DNA from: Laetiporus sulphureus 93-53
Lineage: Eukaryota; Basidiomycota; Agaricomycetes; Polyporales; Laetiporaceae
Direction of reading: 5' to 3'
DNA: 64,000 nucleotides
Assembly: GCF_001632365.1 (NCBI RefSeq)
Contig: NW_024468527.1
Location: forward strand, 328,440 to 392,439
A program made the position numbers and the translations under genes. This document shows, in pieces, positions 54,716 through 64,000 of this stretch (position 1 is its first letter; each line of letters starts with the position of its first letter). The notes beneath the pieces are model-generated. The model was not told where the DNA came from. It saw nothing but the letters and a program-made list of their open reading frames with translations, and did no database searches.

Positions 54716-55764
54716 TCACGACGTCTCCTCGAGAACGACAATGCCGGACTGATTTCCTCTTCGCCGTCGTCGTTTCCGTGCGCGTATACTCTCATCTTTG
54801 GTTTTGTGATCTTTATCGGTGTTAATGTTGGGCTCGTCTCGCTTCCGTTTCCCGCTCATCCGGGACTGCTCACTCGCGAAAGGTGTCCTGCGCTCGTTGT
54901 GACTGCTGAGTTGCTCAGACTTCGGCTTCTTCTTCTTCACGCTGAGGGGGTTCGGGCCTTTTGGACCCTTCTTTTTCTTCTTTGGTGGCTCGGTAGCGGT
55001 GGTAGATGGCAGGCCAGCAATCTCAGGCGCAGATGGGTGAAGCAATTTCGCCTCCGCCTGTAAGCTGATCAGCAAAGTCACTGGAAAGAGAGACACGGAA
55101 GGTGGACGTACAGATTCTTTCGCTTCTAGCGTAGCCTTGTTTGGCGGCTGCAGTATCGTGACCGAACGGTTGATATGAACGATGGGGACAGCAGGCACGT
55201 CGCGTAGTTTTGAGCGCAGTTCTGTTGATTGCGTCGCGATAGCATAGCGATGTTTGTTTGTCTCACCTGAATAGTACATGAAACATGGGAAGTAGACCGG
55301 AAAAAACGTTTACATACCGACAAGGCTCGCAATACACTCGTCCCCAGGTATCGCCACACGGTGGTTGCATTTCCGCCGCTCGAACGTCTTGGCGAGGTCT
55401 ACCGCGGGCTGCTGCTCCTTTGCTTGCAGATAGAGCTCTTGGATGCAGCACTGGGTGATCACTGAGGAGCCGCTTCGCCGGGTGGTTAGTGAAGTGCTGA
55501 TGCGAAACATTCAATGCGAAAGCGCTTACTGAGTTTGACGGACCCTTGTAGGACGACCCCGAGTTGCTTCAGGAAGTCGTGCTGTTGGGAGGCGGCGTGT
55601 TTGCACATCTCAGAGTCGACTAAAGGGGATGGCTAAGCTTTCGTGGGGTTCAACGCGAGCAGCTCTTGCAGCTCACCTAGAACCTGGTATGGCTGCCTAA
55701 AGCCAAACGACATGCAGTACATGGACATCAGCTTGCGATAAGTCTTAGCACGCCCTTGCCGCAT
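54716..55764 (-). CDS. UTP23: rRNA-processing protein UTP23
   Basis: PIN-like protein of the small-subunit processome, needed for early 18S rRNA steps and release of snR30. Starts MRQGRAKTYRKLMSMYCMSFGFRQPYQVL-like at ATG 55764, the usual UTP23 N-terminus. Later blocks: VDSEMCKHAASQQHDFLKQLG, LMITQCCIQELYLQAKEQ, ERRKCNHRVAIPGDECIASLVG (a Cys/His set consistent with the zinc site of the family), ETNKHRYAIATQS and VPIVHINRSVTILQPP. The basic tail contains KGPKGPNPLSVKKKK, shared by UTP23 and Fcf1 relatives, then a long lysine/arginine-rich C-terminus. UTP23 usually lacks active-site acids, unlike Fcf1/UTP24; I could not check each one. Divergent from EMC7. Confidence 0.9.
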
Positions 55765-55923
55765 CTTGAACGGTGTGAGACAACGGTATACAGTGGGGAC
55801 TTGGACTAGGAAAATGGACGACGTCCAGAGTGATGGTAGCGCTAGTAGTCGATCACCAGTGCTTGTGTGTGTTTGTTGTACAAAAGCCTCTACCGCGTCA
55901 CTCGATACACGTCCACTCTCGCG
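55765..55923. promoter_or_regulatory. Bidirectional promoter, UTP23 / EMC7
   Basis: 159 bases between divergent start codons. No TATA box seen. Confidence 0.5.
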
Positions 55924-56960
55924 ATGCGTGTACCGTTGTTTCTGCTCGCCTTGGCGAGGTGAGCATCTTGAAACTACACTTGTCACTCATATTGACACTC
56001 TAATGATGCAATTAGCCTATTTCACACCGCGCTTGCCGTGGATTTGAGGGGACGAATCTCCTGGAATGAATTATGTCCTAGTACGAGGCTGTCATTCTCA
56101 CGACTCGAGGGTACTGTCTGACTTGTCTTGTCAGACGTAGGGTTTTTAGGGCACGCAAAGGTTGTGCTCGATGATGACAAGCTACGTGGGGGAATCACAG
56201 AAGATGGCGGCTTCGTGATGTGCGTTCTCTCCGTTGGCCACACTTCTGTTCGTAGAGCTGAACGCCCCCGACAGCCCTGATGTCCCAGCCGGGACGTATA
56301 TCCTCTCCGTAGTAGCACATGATCACACATTTGACAAGGTACTCCTCCACTGCGCTCGCATTGATGGTTTTCGTGCTCATCGTTCGAAACAATGTCCAGC
56401 TGCGAGTAGATGTCTTCGAGACGGACTCGCTGCCCGAGGTCCGACCCTATATCCCTGGCACGCCTCTCTCTCCACCCTCCGCCATAGCACTTCCCTACCC
56501 AATCGTGCTTACTGCGCGGAAGAAGAACGATTACTTTGCCCCACCGCAATCGTTCAATCTGTTGGGCACGCTACAGAGCCCCATGATGTTGATGATGCTC
56601 TCGATGGGCGCTATGATGTTAGCAATGCCGTATCTCATGGTATGTCCTTCCGACCATGAAGACATGCGCCAACACTGACGTGAGCCTCAGAAAAACATGG
56701 ACCCAGAAGTCCTGCAGGACTTCAACAAGCGACAGTCTCGTATTGGCAGTCTGCAAAGCTCGCTCCAGAGTGGTGACATCAGCGGCGGGTGAGTGTGCTC
56801 CATTAAAGCAATGTATGCGGGCTGACACTACCTCCCCTCGTGCAGATTATCGGCGCTGCTACATGCAGGGGAGGAAGAGAAGCCTTCAACACCCAGCCCG
56901 TCGAAGACGGCAACGTCATCCAGTATGAAACATCGCAGTGGCAAGCACAAGAAGCGATGA
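55924..56960 (+). CDS. EMC7: ER membrane protein complex subunit 7
   Basis: Luminal beta-sandwich subunit of the EMC insertase. Six or so exons from ATG 55924. Signal peptide MRVPLFLLALASLFHTALA, then the domain: VDLRGRISWNELCPST, VVLDDDKLRGGITEDGGFVIPDVPAGTYILSVVAHDHTFDK, LRVDVFETDSLPEVRPYIPG and LPYPIVLTARKKNDYF. A single membrane helix, MMLMMLSMGAMMLAMPYLM, is strikingly Met-rich (about 230 bases before the end). The cytosolic tail begins KNMDPEVLQDFNKRQSR and ends in basic residues GKHKKR. Splicing of the signal peptide needs the intron 55971-56029 or so; the phase fits. Divergent from UTP23 by 159 bases. Confidence 0.92.
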
Positions 56961-57544
56961 AGCACACGCGCTCAGATGTATTTCTACACTGCTATCGCAT
57001 TGTACTCAGACTCCCTAATATAGGATCCCACAAGTAGCCTTTCACCTGCCCATATGCTTACTACAGCAAAACTGTTACCGCACAATACCAGGCGATTGCG
57101 TCGTCCTGCATTCTCGTCTACCCAGTTGGTATGGCATGATGAGGGGATGTGAGCGCTATGTACCTAGAGCGTCCATCACTCTAGCAGGACCAATGGTCAT
57201 CTCAGGTTATTTCCTGGATGTATCCGAGACGTATTCATATTCCAGCTTATGTCGAGGCAAATGACTTCCCCTCAGCGGATATTCTGCCGGGCCGTGAAGA
57301 TGCTTTGGATCTGGGACTGCTACCGTTCTTCATTCATCGTCGTCGATGGTTGTGTGTCGTCGAGACACTCAGGATATTCGAGTGCACGTCTCAGAATCGC
57401 ATTTCTGTGGAGCTGCGCGTGAAGCTAATGAACAAGGCGGGGATAGTTTTACATACCGCTGCTTGAAACGAGTAAGGACTGCCTGAGGTGATTGACAGTC
57501 GTTCTCTTCGACACTATTGCAGCGACTTATTAGCACACCATTCG
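56961..57544. other. Intergenic between convergent genes
   Basis: 584 bases. An open frame at 57218-57466 shows no family motif and is not called. No other signal seen. Confidence 0.4.
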
Positions 57545-57898
57545 TTAATGACGTAGCTTAACGCACCGTTCCTCGGGCACAGCCGTTGTCTCAAGGATAT
57601 ACATCTTGTTGTTCCTATTCAGCTCATCCGCTCCAGGAGCATCGGTGATCCTAAGCCCTGTCACCGCCACGTCGGCCGACAGGCTCTTCACTGTCGGGGA
57701 GGAGCCTCTGTTCGGATCGTAGTCTATGACGAGGACATGCTCGCCTGGATAGTGCGGCAAGAGGGCTCTGGGAGAGTCATCGGCGTAGTGGTACTCGATC
57801 ACCGGGTGGCTGAGCGACGAGGAGGTGGGAGCCGGGTTGCTCAAAGGGGATGAATGGGCCACTAGGACGTAGTATGGAGGATCCTCGCTGCAAGACAT
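57545..57898 (-). CDS. Small acidic protein of unknown function
   Basis: Not recognised. A 117-residue frame from ATG 57898, rich in hallmarks of a real basidiomycete protein: DPPYYVLVAHSSPLS, VIEYHYADDSPRALLP, HYPGEHVLVIDYDPNRG, VKSLSADVAVTGLRITDAPGA and NKMYILETT. These hydrophobic/aromatic blocks with short loops suggest one folded domain. The first codons may come from an upstream exon: the frame at 57898 begins shortly after an acceptor-like cttgcag, so the true start could lie near 58121. No signal peptide or metal-binding motif. The stop is 57545-57547. Confidence 0.6.
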   Translation of the reverse strand: MSCSEDPPYYVLVAHSSPLSNPAPTSSSLSHPVIEYHYADDSPRALLPHYPGEHVLVIDYDPNRGSSPTVKSLSADVAVTGLRITDAPGADELNRNNKMYILETTAVPEERCVKLRH

Positions 57899-58365
57899 GT
57901 CCTTCAGTGGTGGTTAGAAACACAAGTGGCAGGAAAGCATGAGCTGAGCGCAAGTTGAGCGAGGATGGCGCGCCCACGTGATGCCCTACGATGCACACGC
58001 CGTATCGACCACATCTGTATGTCGTGTTGATCTGCATCTCAGGCTTCAAGCCCTTACATTCACCCTGGGAGCGTCTACGACACGTGGAACTGCATGCCCA
58101 TTGCTGGATACTCGCCATCATAGCTCGCTAGCGATATGAACGCGGGACCTTACGACCTCGACATGATCAATCGATTTCCGTGGCGACGTATCCTCCCTAC
58201 CAAGTCGCCCTCACTCGACATATAAGAAATGGGGCTCTCCTGTTAGTCTTCAACTTCTCTTTTTCTTTCTTTTGCGCTAAGCTCTAGCCCCGTCGGCCCT
58301 CATATTCACTTACTGTCTTTCAGCAGTCCTTCTTCTGAGAGCTACATTCTTTCATACAAGCATCT
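57899..58365. other. Intergenic; upstream regions of two divergent genes
   Basis: 467 bases. Contains the TATA box and pyrimidine-rich tract of the CAP gene and possibly a first exon of the reverse-strand gene. Confidence 0.4.
58220..58226 (+). promoter_or_regulatory. TATA box of the CAP-protein gene
   Basis: ATATAAG about 140 bases before ATG 58366, followed by a T/C-rich tract at 58245-58275 that fits a transcription start. Confidence 0.6.
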
Positions 58366-59722
58366 ATGATGAACCGGCTGGCAATTGCACTGCTTGTTCT
58401 CGCTGTGATAGTCTCCGAGATTTCTTGCGCGCAAGCGGGCTTGGATTATGCACACCGATACCACAAAAGACGTAGTAATCTCTCGAGAATGAAGAAGGCT
58501 ACTTCTGCTGGGAAGATCTCGCGGCGCGCATGTCGCGTAAGGCCATCGTACGTGAACATCCATGGATCTGTTCCCGACGAATGTCTTCGTTACTTAATTG
58601 TGATGTTGACGGTCGGTCTCTAGATCAGTCACCAATCTGCCTTCTGTTCCTGCAACGCAGTCAATCAGCGACTCCGGGCTGGTATCGTATGTGCCAATCA
58701 CCATCTCAGAAACACCCATTACCTCTTCCCTCCAACCAGCAGTCGCGATCTCAACGACGCAGCCAGCTGTAGACGCCTCTGTGGTGTCGTCTTCATCCGC
58801 TTCCCCACGGACGGCGCCGACCGTAGTCTCATCAGCCGAGCCCGTAGCTGTATCTTCTTTCACATCCAGCGCGAACGATACGCCTACCGCGTTGACCACC
58901 ACTGCTGCTGCACTCTCAACCATCAGTGTCACCTCGTCTTCCGCCTTCGTGGCGACCTTGGCGTCTTCCTCGGCGGCCGCAATCACATCCTCTGTATCTT
59001 CCACGTCACCGAGCGACATCGACCGGTATCTGTCCGACCAGAATACCGTTCGTGCCCAGCATGGCGCTGTAGCCTTGACTTGGAACGACACGCTTGCCGC
59101 CGCGGCGCAGGAATGGGCTAATGGCTGCGTGTTCGAACACTCTGGCGGCACATTGGGACCTTACGGGGGTGTGTAATCAGCGAGGCCTACATATCCAGTA
59201 GTTTCCTGACACTTCCTTTCGCCATAGAGAATCTCGCTGCTGGTACGGGCAGTGGTTACGGAATTGCAGCGGCCATTCAGTCTTGGACCGACGAGGCCTG
59301 TGAGTGCCTCCACACCACAACTCTGCATGCAGCACTGATCTTACGCGGAACACTTGCCAGCTCAATACAACCCCAGTGACCCAGTTGCGTCGCATTTTAC
59401 TCAGGTGCGTCTCTCCTCATTTCGCGCCTATCAGTCCGCATGGGGCTCATGTGAGGCTGGCATAGGTTGTATGGAAAGCAACCACGGAGGTCGGCTGTGG
59501 TATGCAAGAGTGTAACGGGATCTTCCCTGCTAGCTATGGGGTGAGTGCATACTGCACAAAGAGGGTTGTTGTTGATTTTCGCTTGCATAGCCTGCCCAGT
59601 ACTACGTCTGCGAGTACTTTATACAAGGAAACGTGGAAGGAGAGTTCAGGTAGGTGTTTCACAAGCCTGCCGTTGGAAAACTGGCTCATCGAGCCGAACT
59701 CAGCGAGAACGTGCAAATGTGA
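58366..59722 (+). CDS. Secreted CAP-superfamily (SCP/PR-1) protein with Ser/Thr-rich linker
   Basis: Extracellular cysteine-rich CAP protein; yeast relatives (Pry) bind sterols and lipids, and related fungal proteins act at host or substrate interfaces. Signal peptide MMNRLAIALLVLAVIVSEIS is followed by a basic segment with dibasic sites (HKRRS, SRRA), consistent with Kex2-type processing. The intron after 58547 or so joins RPS to SVTNLPS. A mucin-like Ser/Thr/Ala linker of about 140 residues comes next, then the CAP domain: YLSDQNTVRAQHGAVALTW, WANGCVFEHSGG (first His), GGENLAAGTG, IQSWTDEA, SHFTQVVWKATTEVGCG (second His) and YYVCEYFIQGNVEGEF. The last exon gives SENVQM with stop at 59720-59722. 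The His/Glu/His set of the CAP cavity is present. Confidence 0.9.
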
Positions 59723-59760
59723 GATTGAGGAGATACAGCAGCTTGTTTGAGCAGTTGTTA

Positions 59761-60040
59761 ACACAGGGTGCATGACCTGTTTTGTTCATGAGAATATTTG
59801 AAAGATGATCAAACGAGAACCATAGTTTGCTTATGTTTTTATCAATGACAGTTTCTAGAATTATTTTAATGCTTATCAACTAAAATGTGCAGCAGATCAC
59901 CTATCTTTGCTGCATAATTGAGTTAATAATAATTAAAATAATTTGAGAAGTTGTCATTGACAAAAACATGAGCAAACTGTGGTTCTCCTCACAATCATTT
60001 ACAATATTCTCATGAACAAAATAGGCTGTGCTGCCTGTGT
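59761..60040. mobile_element. AT-rich foldback / MITE-like palindrome
   Basis: About 280 bases with the two halves being inverted, imperfect copies of each other. The outer ends read ACACAGG and CCTGTGT. The arms share long matches, such as TTTTGTTCATGAGAATATT on the left (near 59780) and its reverse complement at about 60003-60021, and GTTTGCTTATGTTTTTATCA against a matching right-arm stretch near 59960-59980. The two arms meet at TGCAGCA..TGCTGCA around 59885-59915 with a loop of about 13 bases. Base composition is far more AT-rich than the flanks. No open frame inside. This is the form of a non-autonomous miniature inverted-repeat or foldback element; a target-site duplication was not found. 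Confidence 0.7.
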
Positions 60041-60310
60041 AGCTGTACCTTGTGCTTGCATCGTCATATATGTCATAGTTGTTTCAATCTAGATATACTC
60101 GCTCGAAGCGAAATGCACGACTTTTTATACTAAACAATTTGTTGAAGATCATGACTAGCCTAGAGTCAGTTGCATTGGCCACCAAGGGCGTCTGTGCCAC
60201 GTGCATATTTGGTGATCCACAAGCAAGCTTGTGAAATCATTTTTTTGTAATACTTAACCCGCCGTGCTAATAATGCGCACCTCTCAAGTCATCTCACTAC
60301 GGCCGGGTGG

Positions 60311-61373
60311 ATGTTCTCCAAGTCTCGAGGGGTCTCAACCATCTTCGCTGTCCTCTATGTCGCCCTAGTCCTCGTCACCACCTTCTTCGCAGCGGTATCA
60401 TGCGCCTTGCTGCTCTCCCAGGCCGTCAGGACCGACCCGCACAGGTCATGGAACGACAACTGGAATGCGGTGGTCATCGGCGCAGCGTATGTCCTTGTGG
60501 TACTTGTTACTGTTAGCATCTGTACGGGTAGAGGAAAATCTGAATGGATTGCGACAGTGTGTCTTCTCGCTGGCGTTCTGCTTGAAGCGGAGGATTGCCG
60601 TACACCGGAGGCTGCAGAGGATCTCGAAGACGTACCGTACCTTGGGTAAAGCGGACCTGCCTGAGGTGGATCTTGTGCTTCAGCCATTCCATACCACCTT
60701 TCCTGACCGTGTCGTTCTTGCAGACAGTGCACCGCTTCATCCAGCAGGAGTATACCCGCGCTTGTCTGGTCACGTACGAGTCGCAACCCAAGGACGGGCT
60801 TCAGGAGGGGTGGGGCAAGCCTGGTGGGGTCCTCATTTTTGAATTCCTCTCTGCACCTGTTGAGATGATGCTTCTGATTAGGTACTAAGTATGCCGATAC
60901 CCGATTTCGCACCGCTCTTTTGAGAACGGTGAAGGAGATAGGCTCGTATATTTCACTATCTCCAACGCCCTCATTGTCTAACGGCCTATCGACCTGAAGA
61001 CGCCCTCGCACATCTCATCATACCCCGTCACCCCTTGCTACGCCCACACGTCCGGATGCTGCATCACTTCCGGTTCATTCGTCCGCTGCTCTCTCAAGAT
61101 GAAGACAGACTCACTCCCTTGCACTACTACGACTCTGCCATTCAGCTCGCACGTTATGCCTTTCGAGAGCTCACGGAGGGTGAGTACATTGTCGGCAAGA
61201 GGGCTGCCGATGAGATCAAGCGGATGTGAGTGTCTGTCCTACCCTGAATGCAAAGCTCTGCGATGAACCAATCTGCTTTCATGCTGCATAGATTGGATGA
61301 GTGCAGGCAAGAGATGCTCGAAGGTTCAACCCCGGATTTGCCTGGCGCCATGTCGGCAGTGCTCAGTATCTGA
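60311..61373 (+). CDS. Dlt1-like membrane protein (defect at low temperature 1)
   Basis: Fungal family of small integral membrane proteins with a role in cold growth in yeast; molecular function unknown. Start ATG 60311: MFSKSRGVSTIFAVLYVALVLV. Two N-terminal membrane segments are seen, IFAVLYVALVLVTTFFAAVSCALLL and WNAVVIGAAYVLVVLVTVSIC, with a short charged loop between. Then a cytosolic tail: LKRRIAVHRRLQRISKTY, VHRFIQQEYTRACLVTYESQPKDG, RPHVRMLHHFRFIRPLLS and a helical block, YYDSAIQLARYAFRELTEGEYI. The last exon ends PGAMSAVLSI with stop 61371-61373. The two-helix start plus HRRLQRI and the QEYxRACL block fit Dlt1. Several introns were placed by eye, and their exact borders are uncertain. 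Confidence 0.75.
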
Positions 61374-61729
61374 GGCTTGTTCTGGGACAGCCTATCTCCA
61401 TATCGATTGACCGCAGAACATCCCCACTTGTGCGTCTCAGGGTCCAGGGCTGCTTTCCGATTCAATTGTTTCCTGGCTGCACTGCATGCGCTGCCGAGCA
61501 ATACGTTGGGACGCCTGGCTCAAGACGTTGGCCACGGCAGGGTATGCCATGTCGCAGTGCTACTTGTTCCGTGTTGCGCTCGCCGTAAAGGAAGACATCA
61601 TTGTTAAGACAGATTGAAGGACGAAGGCGAGCCGGGTATATAACATCGACCATACGAGTAGGAGGCGTCTCGTGAGTGTCCAGCAACATCTACACTATAG
61701 TCACGGCTAGTGTATGGTACATCCTATCA
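61374..61729. other. Convergent 3' intergenic region
   Basis: 356 bases between the ends of the Dlt1-like and GST-like genes. No gene seen. Confidence 0.4.
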
Positions 61730-62826
61730 TTAGTGCAGTCCGTTAGCGTATACCTTCTTCCAGCTCGGCCGCTCGCTCCACGCAGCCCAGTATGCAGCGA
61801 CCTTCGCGGGTATCTCCTGGTGCGTCTCCTTCTCAAGCGCTTTGTAGCCATCCTTGTCCACGGATGCGCCTTTCACATGCGCGAGGCGTGCCAGCCACGC
61901 GGCCAGATGGAAGTCGTCCTCCCCAGGCGTCTTGCCGCCAACAAAGCCGCTTTCTGGGAGGATCGCCGGCAGCTCGTTAATGATGAATGCGGATATTGTT
62001 TCCCAGTGTGCATTTGACTGCGCGAAGAAGGCTTCCTTCGCTTCCGGCGACGCTTCGCCTTTGTATAGGGCAAGGACGCTGCCATTGTCCTTTATCTTCT
62101 CCTCATAGAATTGCTTGAATGGCGCCGCTTCGGGAGTCTGGAAATACTTCTCCAGAGCATTCTGGCCTGTCGGCGGATCAGCACGGATACGCAACTGATG
62201 ATATTGACAGCGCGAACTCACGGTTCTGGACGAATGTCATGGGGAAGCCGGATGCAGCAGCCTGCAATTCATCTTCGTTGCGCTGATGGCCGCGTGGGAT
62301 CAGCGGCATGTCATTTGACCCGACAGTCTGGACGTACTGTGAGTAAAAGCGGGAAATTGGGGTCGTATTTGTCCTCATGAAGCTTGGCGATGAACGCGGT
62401 ACCGACGGTGACCTTCTTCGGTGCGTTCTTGACCAGGTAGTGAGTGACTGATTGTGTGTCGGTGAAGACCTGTCCACCAGCTTGGAGGACAGGCAAGGTC
62501 GCTTTAGGATTCTTATCCCCCAATCAGCAAAAGAAGGGACAGGTTCCGATAATCGCAGGAGCTCACAATCTTCAAGAAGTCGGGTGTGAAGTTGGCACCT
62601 TCGACAAGGTCGACTACCTTCTTCTCAATTTGGCCTTCTTGATAGCCAAGCTCTTCACTGCACGCCGGGCACAATGCAAGATAAGCACAGGTAGTGGATG
62701 GCATCGTCAAAGTACATACACAGCGAGCTCGGGCACCGCAGACCATACCGACAAGCCAAAGACGTAGAGAGTAGCAGGCTTCTTGGAGGGTCGGAAGTGC
62801 TTAAGGAAATTGCGAACCTTGGACAT
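61730..62826 (-). CDS. Glutathione S-transferase-like protein
   Basis: GST superfamily protein. Start ATG 62826: MSKVRNFLKHFRPSKKPATLYVFGLSVWSAVPELAVYEL, across an intron to GYQEGQIEKKVVDLVEGANF, then the thioredoxin-like domain's second half, NPKATLPVLQAGGQVFTDTQSVTHYLV, with the cis-Pro (TLPVL) and the SVT-type glutathione-contact residues. The C-terminal helical domain includes EKYFQTPEAAPFKQFYEEK, SGFVGGKTPGEDDFHLAAWLARL and AYWAAWSERPSWKKVY. The usual N-terminal catalytic Ser/Tyr/Cys position reads GLSVWSA, so activity is uncertain; basidiomycetes carry many divergent GST-like proteins. Five or so exons. Substrate unknown; roles in lignin-fragment or xenobiotic handling are guesses from such families. 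Confidence 0.8.
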
Positions 62827-63502
62827 CTTGGAGGTGTAGGAGGTGTTCTCGCGGGGCGCAGTGTGGGTATAGTCGAGCGCAGCGTTGGGCCTCCAGTCAC
62901 ACAGCTATGGGGCAGCTTTATAGCCGCAGGGGTGCAGGGTTCGTGCTGGTCACGGTGTTGATGACAGAAGCGTGCTATGCAGGAGGCATGATGGGAATGC
63001 GGTTATCACTCGGCGAGCGTGCTCCGGGCGCGTAGTGGTCTTATGTTCAGGTCCCGCTCGTCCGTGATCCGCGCTTGCTAAGACTCTTATAGGGGTTGCG
63101 TCAATTGTTCATCAAGCCAGGCGCTGGCTTTGTGGCCAGGGCGTGACGCTTACCACCGCCAACAGGCATACTCATATCATGGTGTCATGCTGCGCATCGA
63201 AGACGTGATGAGTTGACGAGTAATGTGCTTACGTTAGGCTCGACTCAATAAACGAGGAGTGACATACACGAGCGTCGGCGCTCACCCACGATGCGGGAAG
63301 ACCTCTTGAAGACAAACATGGTTATCGTATTAGCAGATTATATACAATTTCCTCTCCGAGCATTTCATTATCTTCTCCTCTCGAAGTCAGTGCATGGTTC
63401 ACATCAAATCGGGCGCAACTCACCATGAACGTGCAGCCAGACCACTTGCCCGCCAGTATCGCGCGTAGTGTATTATATCGACCACATTTTACGTCAGGCG
63501 AA
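62827..63502. other. Upstream region of the GST-like gene
   Basis: About 680 bases including the GST promoter and the 3' side of the last gene. The downstream gene may have a further exon here that I could not place. Confidence 0.4.
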
Positions 63503-64000
63503 CTATTCCAGAAACAAGACGGTAATCAGCCACTCAGCGTTGAATGCGAGACGTATCCCTTTGAAGCTCACCTCGATGGATTGGGGGAGACTCTCAACCA
63601 CCCTCTGCAAGTTCCGCAACGTCACCGCTGGCATGTACATCTGCTTCTGGCAGCTTGGGCAGGTGGCCGCCACCACCGCGAGCACCTCGGGTGCATGCAG
63701 CTGTGCAACACTGGTCGTGCGGCCGAACGGCGCCTCTTCTGACCGAGATAGCCAGGCATACTTCAACGAAATCCACTGGACGTGATCAAGATGCCTCTCG
63801 CAGGCATCACAGATCGGGAAGTCGTTCGCACTGAAGTAGGCCGGGTCGTCCAGCGCGTCCTTCAGCGCGTCCCTTCTCCGCCGATGCAGCAAGAACAGCT
63901 TCGCGATGGCGGGTCCGTCCATACGGGAGACCTCCGCCATCGCGGCGGGCGAGCACAAGTCGAGCGTGAGCGTGTACGACGACGCGAGTTGCGCTTCTTT
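63503..64000 (-). CDS. Uncharacterised protein, C-terminal part, with CxxC pairs (BTB-type protein possible); partial
   Basis: The frame enters from beyond the window end and runs to a stop at 63503. Seen, in reading order: SYTLTLDLCSPAAMAEVSRMD, GPAIAKLFLLHRRRRDALKDAL, CDACERH (a CxxC with a nearby His), WISLKYAWL and CPSCQKQMYMPA (second CxxC). The two Cys pairs may bind a metal. The order of a helical AKLFxLHRRRR-like block, Cys-rich middle and a PSxx-like tail recalls the C-terminal part of some Agaricomycete BTB-domain proteins, but the BTB domain itself is outside the window, so this is only a suggestion. After QSIE there is a donor-like gtgagc, so the last 20 residues may be intron. 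Confidence 0.5.
   Translation of the reverse strand, partial: KEAQLASSYTLTLDLCSPAAMAEVSRMDGPAIAKLFLLHRRRRDALKDALDDPAYFSANDFPICDACERHLDHVQWISLKYAWLSRSEEAPFGRTTSVAQLHAPEVLAVVAATCPSCQKQMYMPAVTLRNLQRVVESLPQSIEVSFKGIRLAFNAEWLITVLFLE

Noticed and set aside
57218..57466. 82-codon forward frame after EMC7
   Set aside because: No motif and no promoter or splice signals that single it out.

Overview
The window reads as nuclear DNA of a filamentous basidiomycete, most likely an Agaricomycete. Genes are dense and on both strands. Many are broken by short (about 45-100 base) introns with GT..AG ends and CTNA-type branch sites. The protein set is eukaryotic and fungal: RPB8, SmD2, eIF3k, EMC7, an RNA-silencing RdRP, Con-6, an AVT-type transporter, Dlt1 and a Puc1/Cln1-like cyclin. 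I saw no rRNA, tRNA, CRISPR or bacterial operon. All functions are assigned by recognising protein motifs by eye; no search was run.

Layout. 1-4.2 kb: 3' part of a tubulin-tyrosine-ligase (Pby1-type) gene with an in-frame stop, RPB8, and two divergent Con-6 genes, one apparently broken. 4.7-12.2 kb: two large reverse-strand genes, a disordered protein and a Sec7-PH ARF exchange factor. 12.6-16.3 kb: a small conserved protein, Pescadillo (ribosome biogenesis) and SmD2 (spliceosome), the last two sharing a short divergent promoter. 16.6-25.8 kb: an RNA-dependent RNA polymerase and a long eIF4E-binding, 4E-T-like protein. 25.8-29.5 kb has no recognisable gene. 29.5-37.7 kb: G1-type cyclin, a Gfo/Idh/MocA oxidoreductase with a 6-base microexon, and a large disordered protein. 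39-42.4 kb: an Itc1/Acf1-type chromatin-remodelling subunit. 42.9-48 kb: a vacuolar amino-acid transporter with an in-frame stop near its end, eIF3k, and a WDR5/Swd3-like WD40 protein. 49.6-52.5 kb: an unassigned WD40 protein with SUMO-interaction-like motifs. 52.8-54.6 kb: polyubiquitin of seven units. 54.7-57 kb: UTP23 and EMC7, divergent. 57.5-64 kb: a small unknown gene, a secreted CAP/PR-1 protein, a 280-base AT-rich palindrome, Dlt1, a GST-like protein and the end of an unknown gene with CxxC pairs.

Most genes are housekeeping (transcription, splicing, translation, ribosome assembly, ubiquitin, ER membrane-protein insertion) and do not form a pathway cluster. The most unusual signals are two nonsense codons inside otherwise conserved reading frames, a frameshifted Con-6 paralogue, a 6-base microexon, two GC-AG introns, a uncommonly placed shared intron in polyubiquitin units, the SIM-bearing WD40 protein and the foldback element at 59.8-60.0 kb.
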